Assembly (NCBI GenBank): GCA_030606095.1 | Contig: JAUWHC010000224.1 | Span: 1 to 5,371 of the forward strand | DNA: 5,371 bases | From: Promethearchaeota archaeon | GTDB lineage: Archaea; Asgardarchaeota; Lokiarchaeia; Sigyniarchaeales; SOKP01 | Reading direction: 5' to 3' | Shown here: piece after piece, positions 1 through 4,696 of the stretch | How the letters are laid out: each line of letters begins with the position of its first letter | Numbering within the stretch: position 1 is the first letter of the stretch | Made by a program: the position numbers and the translations under genes | The notes under the pieces: generated by a model | Database searches by the model: none | What the model was told of the DNA's origin: nothing | Seen by the model: only the letters and a program-made list of their open reading frames with translations

Positions 1-752
1 CCAGTTCCGTAAAGAATAATTTCACCGTCATCGATCTCTATGTAATCGTCTCCTTCTCCAGGCCAATTGTGCTTTTCAGTTTCATACAAATTATGAATAT
101 CTAAATGAAATCCTACGAAATGGCCTTCACCTTCGGCGTTCATAACAAAATAATCTTTCTCGTGTGTTGGATTCTTTTTAAAATTGAATTTCACTTTCTT
201 CTTTTTATAATCGCTTCCTTCACATGGATTTACGCGATTCCAAAAAACGTGAAATCTGCCATAAGTAGAGTCTAACGAGCTATATTCTTCATAATCAACA
301 TAAAAATAAACTACCAAGGCGATATCGCTTTCATTTTCAATTTCTATTTGAGCTCGTTTTGAAAACGGCATTGGGAAAAAACAATTAAATCCTTTTCCAT
401 CCTCTGGCCCCATAGAAAGCGGTAAACTCCAAAAATTTGCGGTTTTTGCGTGCCCTACCCCAAAAAAGTCTCCTATTGGGCATTCTACTGAAGGGTGCTC
501 TTCATTATCCCACCACATTCTAATAACTGCTTTTCTCAAGTAATAAGGATCTCCCGAGGCAATCGTCATCCAGATGTGTTTTATCATTCCAGCGCCTTCT
601 ATGTTACAAATTTCCCTTATTTCGTTGCCCTTAAATGTAAAGAAATCAGCATTTGCCCCTGTTTTATCGTAACTAGAAATTCTTTTTCTCTTTACATTTT
701 TCCTAATCTGGGCTAAATTTGATAAAGAATTAAATCCAAACTCCATTAACAT
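1..752 (-). CDS. DUF2961 / GH172-family protein, partial (C-terminus beyond the window edge)
   Basis: My translation of the minus strand is open from ATG at 752 to the window edge, giving 250 codons with no stop. It reads like DUF2961 proteins. Residues about 27-37 give a SYDKTGANADF motif, followed by an EICNIEGAGMIKHIWMTIAS stretch and later GFHLDIHN, WPGEGDDYIEID and a terminal YGTG. DUF2961 is now glycoside hydrolase family 172, whose studied members act on fructofuranosides or arabinofuranosides with two catalytic glutamates in a double jelly-roll fold. The Glu of GEGDD probably corresponds to one of them; the second likely lies just beyond the edge, after YGTG. Family members are about 370-440 aa, so a third or more is missing. 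No signal peptide is seen, so it is probably cytoplasmic. A second ATG lies at 746; I chose 752 because a TATA-like box sits 28 nt upstream. It is divergent from the transporter gene, so a shared sugar-related role is possible but unproven. Confidence 0.85.
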   Translation of the reverse strand, partial: MLMEFGFNSLSNLAQIRKNVKRKRISSYDKTGANADFFTFKGNEIREICNIEGAGMIKHIWMTIASGDPYYLRKAVIRMWWDNEEHPSVECPIGDFFGVGHAKTANFWSLPLSMGPEDGKGFNCFFPMPFSKRAQIEIENESDIALVVYFYVDYEEYSSLDSTYGRFHVFWNRVNPCEGSDYKKKKVKFNFKKNPTHEKDYFVMNAEGEGHFVGFHLDIHNLYETEKHNWPGEGDDYIEIDDGEIILYGT

Positions 753-780
753 CCCTTTTTTCCAAATTAATAACTAAGAT

Positions 781-788
781 TATGTAAA
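781..788 (-). promoter_or_regulatory. Probable archaeal TATA box for the GH172-family gene
   Basis: Read on the minus strand this is TTTACATA, one base from the archaeal TATA consensus TTTATATA. It lies 28 nt upstream of the ATG at 752, the same distance as the boxes before the transporter and the endonuclease genes. That predicts a start of transcription only a few bases before the start codon. No clear BRE purine stretch precedes it, so confidence is moderate. Confidence 0.4.
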
Positions 789-815
789 TATGAGTATTAA
801 AAGCTTAAAATATTG

Positions 816-833
816 CGAAAAATAACTTTAAAT
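816..833 (+). promoter_or_regulatory. Archaeal BRE/TATA promoter of the MFS transporter gene
   Basis: A purine-rich BRE-like stretch, CGAAAAA (816-822), is followed by TAACTTTAAAT (823-833). The box ends 29 nt before the ATG at 863. With the usual 25-26 nt from TATA centre to transcription start, the RNA would begin at about 855, giving a leader of less than 10 nt. The same 11-mer occurs at nearly the same distance from the endonuclease start (2805-2815), which supports both calls. Confidence 0.6.
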
Positions 834-862
834 TTATCTCTTAATTTCTATAAATGGATTAA

Positions 863-2101
863 ATGGGGATTAAAACTGAGGATAATTTAAAGCGTTCAAA
901 GAACAATTTTGGAAAGCACGTAAAAATTTTGCTTTTTATTATCTTAATGGGAGTATTTTTTAGAAATTTAGGAATAAGTGTGGTTAATATTGGGTTACCT
1001 TCTTTTATTATAGACCTCTCTGGAACGCTTACCGCTTATGGAATCGTAATAGGGATTTTTTCTGTGACGCAAGCAGTGTTTCAATTTCCATTCGCTGCTG
1101 CCTCTGATAAGTATGGTAGAAGATTAATTGTACTTATCGGATTGATTATATACATAATTGGAACTTTTTTATGTTTTATCGCTCAGGACATAGTTCAACT
1201 TATAATCTTTAGAGCAATTCAAGGAGCAGGAGCTTATACATCAATTTTACAAGCAATTATTGGTGATATTTACGAGAAAGAAGATCACGGAAAAGGTATG
1301 GGGTTATACGCGTTATCGATGTCCTTAGGTTACTTTGGAGGCATCGTTATTGGGGGATATATCTCGGCTTATTTAGGGTTTAGGAATATATTTTCTATTT
1401 CGGGGATTTTAACAATAATATCGGGGGTAGTTATGGTTATCTTCCTAAAAGAAAAGGGAAATAAAAAGGTGAAATCCGATTTAGGAAGTTCCAAAAATGA
1501 GAATAAAATGTCGTTAAATTTAGAAAATATAAAAATCCTATTACAAGAAGGGCAATTTACAATTACAATATTTTTAAATAGCGTAAGGTGGTTTATATTT
1601 GGAGGAATTATGGCATATTTAATTTGGGTCTTACAAGTCCAATTTATTTTAGACGAAATTCAAACGAGTTATGCTTTAATCCTTATTGTAGCGGCTTACA
1701 TTATATTTGTGTTTATCTCTGGTAGATTAACAGATCGTCATAGCCCAAGAAAAATGATGTTGGTGGGGCAGATTGTTGTTATCTTTTTTGCTCTTCCGTT
1801 CTTTACTAGTATTGTTTTTAATCTGATTGTATTTTTAATTATTTCGACATTTGTAGGGATAGGGTTAGCGTTATACGAACCTGCGGGAAACACGTTACTA
1901 TTAATCATTATCGAAAAAATTGACCCGAATTTAAAAGGTACGGGCATCGGATTTAACAACGCTATAGGATTTTTGTGTAGCGCAATTGGACCAATTGTTA
2001 TTAGTATTTTAGGGGAAATCTATATATTTTTACCCTTTTACTTAATTATTGGTTTAATAGTTATCACATTCTTTCTAACTTTAAAATTAGTCAAAAAATG
2101 A
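863..2101 (+). CDS. Major facilitator superfamily transporter, 12-TM drug:H+ antiporter type
   Basis: This is a 412-aa polytopic membrane protein with two halves of six predicted helices, joined by a charged loop at about residues 197-230 (rich in Lys, Ser and Asn). MFS signatures are clear: motif A, SDKYGRR (81-87), in the TM2-TM3 loop; motif B, RAIQGAG (117-123); a motif C-like glycine series in TM5, GYFGGIVIGGYI (156-167); and a second motif A, GRLTDRHSPRK (287-297). Motifs B and C are typical of proton-coupled exporters, so efflux of drugs or metabolites is the best family-level guess. The substrate cannot be read from the sequence. TM5 has GG where the classic antiporter motif has GP. 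An in-frame TAA directly abuts the ATG, so 863 is the earliest possible start, and the promoter spacing supports it. No Shine-Dalgarno is visible, consistent with a near-leaderless mRNA. The divergent GH172 gene leaves sugar transport as an alternative. Confidence 0.93.
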   Translation: MGIKTEDNLKRSKNNFGKHVKILLFIILMGVFFRNLGISVVNIGLPSFIIDLSGTLTAYGIVIGIFSVTQAVFQFPFAAASDKYGRRLIVLIGLIIYIIGTFLCFIAQDIVQLIIFRAIQGAGAYTSILQAIIGDIYEKEDHGKGMGLYALSMSLGYFGGIVIGGYISAYLGFRNIFSISGILTIISGVVMVIFLKEKGNKKVKSDLGSSKNENKMSLNLENIKILLQEGQFTITIFLNSVRWFIFGGIMAYLIWVLQVQFILDEIQTSYALILIVAAYIIFVFISGRLTDRHSPRKMMLVGQIVVIFFALPFFTSIVFNLIVFLIISTFVGIGLALYEPAGNTLLLIIIEKIDPNLKGTGIGFNNAIGFLCSAIGPIVISILGEIYIFLPFYLIIGLIVITFFLTLKLVKK

Positions 2102-2105
2102 AGGA

Positions 2106-2639
2106 TTATGCTATTACTTCCAACATTAAGATGATTCGTAATATTTCATAATCATTTTTAAAAACATTTTCTAATCTAATTTTTAGATTGTCTGCAATCA
2201 ATTCAAAAAAATCTTTATTTCCTATAAAAACCGATATTGCTTTTTTTGTTTCTAACTTTCGATGTTCTAAAGGTAACGGAGGTTCTTTGTAAATAACTCT
2301 ATCATTTTCCCCATTCATATACCAGATCCCATCAACCAAGTCACTAAGAAGGCTATTTTTAGTGTAAGAACTTAAACATTGAATAAAACTTTTGCAGATA
2401 TCTTTCGCAAAAGCATTCAAGCTAAATTTATCTCCTATCCAATCTCTATTAAGCTCAAGTATTCCTTTTTGAATACTACCAGAATTAGTAATTACTAATT
2501 CAAGATTTAAATGTTCTTTAAATCCTCCAGGGTCTAATATCACTCTATAAGAATTTTCTGAACCTTTGGTTTTCTCTTTCTCCTTCAATCCAAAGAAAGA
2601 AAAAAATTCTGATTCTTTTAAATTCTGATAATTTTGCAT
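2106..2639 (-). CDS. Conserved-looking hypothetical protein, 177 aa
   Basis: I do not recognise this family. The protein is soluble, with no signal peptide or membrane helix. Its N-terminus is charged (Lys/Glu-rich, residues 8-27). A DPGGFKEHLNLELVITNSG segment (about 37-55) looks like strand-rich core. Then comes LELNRDWIGDKFSLNAFAKD (about 61-80), leading into a probable helix, and a later Pro-rich PPLPLEHRKLE segment. The C-terminus is probably helical. Codon use and the conserved-looking Trp/Gly/Asp positions suggest a real gene. It converges with the transporter, leaving 4 bp between the stop codons. The start is the first ATG after an in-frame stop (2658-2660); no Shine-Dalgarno or convincing TATA box is seen. 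Its start lies 23 nt after the end of the stranded yjbQ fragment, so it may once have been the next gene in the crotonase-yjbQ operon. Confidence 0.75.
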   Translation of the reverse strand: MQNYQNLKESEFFSFFGLKEKEKTKGSENSYRVILDPGGFKEHLNLELVITNSGSIQKGILELNRDWIGDKFSLNAFAKDICKSFIQCLSSYTKNSLLSDLVDGIWYMNGENDRVIYKEPPLPLEHRKLETKKAISVFIGNKDFFELIADNLKIRLENVFKNDYEILRIILMLEVIA

Positions 2640-2662
2640 ATTTCTAATTTTTTTTTTTTATT

Positions 2663-2722
2663 TTAATTAATTTCTCCTTGAATTTGGACAAAGACTTTTC
2701 TGTTTCGCGAACCGTCAAATCC
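2663..2722 (-). pseudogene. Stranded 3' end of a yjbQ-family gene (last 17 codons plus a 2-codon extension)
   Basis: On the minus strand this reads GFDGSRNRKVFVQIQGEIN then TAA, against EFDGPRDRKVYVQVQGE then TAA at the end of the intact gene at 4268-4684. The frame and all codon boundaries match. The fragment has no start codon or gene body: upstream of 2722 the match stops abruptly, and the frame reaches a stop at 2759-2761. It is therefore a detached tail, not a gene. Its differences from the intact copy are mostly conservative (D/N, Y/F, V/I, one silent Val change), as expected if both tails evolved under protein-level selection. The likely origin is the original host tail, displaced when the endonuclease element entered. 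The alternative is the remains of a second yjbQ paralogue. Confidence 0.8.
2672..2721. repeat. Direct repeat, copy 1 (yjbQ 3' end homology)
   Basis: This stretch aligns without gaps to 4271-4320, with 42 of 50 bases identical and 10-base exact blocks such as TTCTCCTTGA, AGACTTTTCT and ACCGTCAAAT. Both copies have the same orientation and are offset by exactly 1599 bp. Beyond 2722 the similarity falls to chance level. Confidence 0.85.
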
Positions 2723-2804
2723 GGAGAATTTAAAATCAAGTTCAAATAAATCATTAGTTTATTAGTCTCTATTTCTATTTAACATCAAAGATCTATTATA
2801 TTTT

Positions 2805-2815
2805 TAACTTTAAAT
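2805..2815 (+). promoter_or_regulatory. TATA box of the homing endonuclease gene
   Basis: TAACTTTAAAT here is identical to the 11-mer before the transporter gene, and ends 30 nt before the TTG start at 2846 (29 nt in the transporter case). This predicts transcription from about 2837 and a leader under 10 nt, and it supports the TTG over the ATG at 2906. The flanking sequence is T-rich, with no purine BRE stretch. Confidence 0.55.
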
Positions 2816-2845
2816 AAAAGAAATTATCAATTCTAAATAAGGAAT

Positions 2846-4234
2846 TTGAAACCAGAAGATATTTCACATTGGAATATTTGGTTCACTGATAAACTTTTGG
2901 ATTGTATGACTAATTGCCCAAATGAAAGTATAGATTCACTTTTTAGACCCTACACTACCTTTTCGAGAATGAGTGAGTTTTATGGTTTGAGTAAGACCTA
3001 TCTCCAAGATAAAAGAAGGTCAAGGTGGGCTAAAGAAGCAATAGCTTTAAGCCTATTAGAAAAAATGATTGATTCAGTTAGATATAAAATAAATCAATGG
3101 AAAATTTTATACCCCAATCTTGTTAAGGAATTTATCAAAATTGAGGAGGATCTGATCAATTTGATAAGGCATTATCAAAATTTATTTAATCCAAAACAAA
3201 CACCATTTTCATGGCTCCTTAAATATCATCCAAATTTGGATTTGAATTACTTTGCTAACATAAAAACACTTCAACAGGCGTATTGGTTAGGGTATTTAAT
3301 TGCAGATGGATGGATAACTCTGATGAGAAAACCTCATGGAGATTATTATAGAGTCGGATTTAGTCAAGCTCAAAAGGATAACGAAAGTGTTTTTAAGTTT
3401 GTTAGGGTTTTAGGTTTAAATAGGAAATATGTAAGAAATAAATTAACTGAGTGTGCTCTTGTTCAATCCAAAAAAAAGTCTGTAATTACTATAATCACAT
3501 TCAATTCTGGAAATGTGAATGACAAAAATTCTATGGCAAATGATTTAATTAATTTAGGAATGAAATATGAATATGATGCCAAAAAAGAGAAAAGAAAAAA
3601 AATCCCAAAATTGATTGATTTAGGAGATCATTATTTAATGTTAGCATATCTTTTAGGTCTCTATGATGGGGATGGAACTATAGCATACAATAAAAAAAAT
3701 GGAGGAATTTCACCTTCTATTGCATCATCAAATAGATTATTCCTTGAACAAATAAAACAACATTTTAACATAAGCAGCAGACTCCAAAAATCTATATCAG
3801 TAAACTATGATTATAAAAGAAATATTTATATAAGAGGGGAATGTTATAAACTCACTTTGGGGCATGATTTATTTAAACAGATGATGTCATTAGAAGTTGA
3901 TTCAATGAAAAGAAAAAGGATCACTTTAGATTTGTTAAAAAAACCAAAATTAACAGGTCAAAGAAAATGGCTTGCCGAAAATTTTACAGATGTAGAATTC
4001 GATTCATTGTTAGATGTAATTTCACCTACAAAAATTAGTAAACTTTTAGGAATCCATCGTGAGACAATTGTTTCATTTGCTAAGAGGATTTGTCATCTTG
4101 AAGTGCCAAGTGGGAGTTATTACAATCAATTAGCGACATACTTACAACACTATGGTAAAAAAGTACCATTTTATTCTGAGTTAATGTATTGGACTAATTA
4201 CCTAGATAAAATTGGTATGTATTCAAAATGTTAA
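2846..4234 (+). CDS. LAGLIDADG homing endonuclease, free-standing, 462 aa
   Basis: The protein carries two LAGLIDADG motifs: AYWLGYLIADG (145-155) and AYLLGLYDGDG (267-277). Asp154 and Asp276 are the expected metal-binding catalytic residues, so one chain should form the whole pseudo-dimeric nuclease, cutting a long, specific DNA site. Between and after the motifs are the usual beta-rich DNA-contacting regions, heavy in Lys and Arg (for example 245-255). Residues 39-60 and 393-415 each look like a helix-turn-helix (MSEFYGLSKTYLQDKRR and TKISKLLGIHRETIVSFAKR), which may add DNA contacts. There are no intein splice residues around it and it is complete, so it is not inside a host protein. The start is TTG, directly after an AAGGA that is close (3-4 nt); an ATG at codon 21 (2906) is the alternative, but promoter spacing favours TTG. 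By eye its GC is lower than the crotonase gene. It is convergent with yjbQ. Confidence 0.92.
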   Translation: MKPEDISHWNIWFTDKLLDCMTNCPNESIDSLFRPYTTFSRMSEFYGLSKTYLQDKRRSRWAKEAIALSLLEKMIDSVRYKINQWKILYPNLVKEFIKIEEDLINLIRHYQNLFNPKQTPFSWLLKYHPNLDLNYFANIKTLQQAYWLGYLIADGWITLMRKPHGDYYRVGFSQAQKDNESVFKFVRVLGLNRKYVRNKLTECALVQSKKKSVITIITFNSGNVNDKNSMANDLINLGMKYEYDAKKEKRKKIPKLIDLGDHYLMLAYLLGLYDGDGTIAYNKKNGGISPSIASSNRLFLEQIKQHFNISSRLQKSISVNYDYKRNIYIRGECYKLTLGHDLFKQMMSLEVDSMKRKRITLDLLKKPKLTGQRKWLAENFTDVEFDSLLDVISPTKISKLLGIHRETIVSFAKRICHLEVPSGSYYNQLATYLQHYGKKVPFYSELMYWTNYLDKIGMYSKC

Positions 4235-4241
4235 TATCAGA

Positions 4242-4256
4242 TTAATTTATAATTAA
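4242..4256. other. A/T-only inverted repeat between convergent genes
   Basis: TTAATT and AATTAA flank a 3-bp centre in the 33-bp gap between the endonuclease stop and the yjbQ stop. It could act as a weak hairpin or bidirectional transcript end, but it contains no G or C and is likely by chance in such A/T-rich DNA. No long T-run follows on either strand. Confidence 0.15.
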
Positions 4257-4267
4257 ACTGCTAGCTT

Positions 4268-4684
4268 TTATTCTCCTTGAACTTGCACATAGACTTTTCT
4301 ATCTCGGGGACCGTCAAATTCTGCTAAATAGCAACCTTGCCATGTTCCAAGCATTAATCTACCCTCATGAATTAATAATTCTAATGAGTGTCCTGTTAAA
4401 GAGCATTTAATATGCGCATCTGAATTACCCTCCATATGTCTAAATGAATATCCTAAACCTTCGCCTTTTGGTATCAATTTACTCAAATAATTAGAAATAT
4501 CTTTCATGACGGAGGGATCTGCGTTCTCATTAATAGTTATTCCCGCAGTAGTATGCGGTACAAATACACGACATACCCCTTCATTTATGCCCGAATTCCT
4601 TACAATCCTTCTAATTTCATTTGTAATTTCTAGTAAAACTTCTCTTTCAGGGGTTTTTACTCTAAATTCTTCAAATACAATCAT
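4268..4684 (-). CDS. yjbQ: YjbQ / UPF0047 family protein (secondary thiamine-phosphate synthase enzyme family)
   Basis: At 138 aa this is full length for the family. Hallmarks are present: VPHTTAGITINENADP (42-57), HMEGNSDAHIK (83-93), LTGHS (96-100), LGTWQ (112-116) and FDGPRDRKV (123-131). His44, His83 and His91 lie in the conserved pocket that family structures show as a metal or anion site. The E. coli member has weak thiamine phosphate synthase activity when overexpressed; the physiological role is unsettled. It is a soluble, probably homotrimeric cytoplasmic protein. The start ATG has a good archaeal ribosome site, and the gene begins 12 nt after the crotonase stop, so the two are likely one operon. 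The last 17 codons have a diverged direct copy at 2663-2722, across the endonuclease gene, so this C-terminus may have been supplied by the element. The protein appears undamaged. Confidence 0.93.
   Translation of the reverse strand: MIVFEEFRVKTPEREVLLEITNEIRRIVRNSGINEGVCRVFVPHTTAGITINENADPSVMKDISNYLSKLIPKGEGLGYSFRHMEGNSDAHIKCSLTGHSLELLIHEGRLMLGTWQGCYLAEFDGPRDRKVYVQVQGE
4271..4320. repeat. Direct repeat, copy 2 (3' end of intact yjbQ)
   Basis: This is the partner of 2672-2721, covering yjbQ codons 122-138. The match ends within codon 122 (4319-4321): upstream codons such as those for LGTWQ have no counterpart near 2723-2758. That break marks the inferred insertion junction in the host gene. 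Confidence 0.85.
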
Positions 4685-4687
4685 CTA

Positions 4688-4693
4688 ATCACC
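4688..4693 (-). promoter_or_regulatory. Ribosome binding site of yjbQ
   Basis: On the minus strand this is GGTGAT, fully complementary to the ATCACC near the archaeal 16S rRNA 3' end. It lies 3 nt before the ATG and inside the 12-nt gap after the crotonase stop. It fixes the yjbQ start and indicates that internal operon genes here use Shine-Dalgarno initiation, unlike the near-leaderless first genes. Confidence 0.7.
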
Positions 4694-4696
4694 ATA

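Larger units (their letters stand above)
2723..4321. mobile_element. Putative homing-endonuclease element carrying a replacement yjbQ 3' end
   Basis: The proposed unit covers the endonuclease promoter and gene plus the last 17 codons of the intact yjbQ, and equals one 1599-bp repeat period. The boundaries are set only by where homology between the two yjbQ tails ends, so they may be off by up to the repeat length. In this model the endonuclease cut yjbQ near the codons for its conserved FDGPRxRKV segment. Repair then installed a foreign tail, a stop codon and the endonuclease gene, leaving the native tail on the far side. No terminal inverted repeats, transposase or integrase are seen, which fits homing by break repair and not transposition. 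Confidence 0.55.

Noticed and set aside
495..716. 73-codon open frame on the plus strand
   Set aside because: It lies wholly opposite the GH172-family coding sequence, which has clear family motifs; the plus-strand product has no recognisable features.
1738..1959. 73-codon open frame on the minus strand inside the transporter gene
   Set aside because: Antisense shadow of the second MFS half, which holds clear motifs in the plus frame.
2648..2659. Run of 12 T on the plus strand, possible terminator
   Set aside because: No plus-strand gene ends nearby (the transporter ends at 2101), and on the minus strand it is an A-run, so it does not terminate neighbouring transcripts; probably simple A/T-rich spacer.
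2754..2766. Short direct repeat TTAGTTTATTAGT upstream of the endonuclease
   Set aside because: Only a 5-6 base unit repeated once in A/T-rich DNA; not convincing as an operator.
2846..4684. Group I or archaeal intron, or intein, interrupting yjbQ
   Set aside because: yjbQ is continuous over all 138 codons, the endonuclease is on the opposite strand with its own start, stop and promoter, and no splice residues or joined reading frame are present.
4506..4688. 60-codon open frame on the plus strand opposite yjbQ
   Set aside because: Antisense shadow of conserved yjbQ codons; no promoter or ribosome site of its own.
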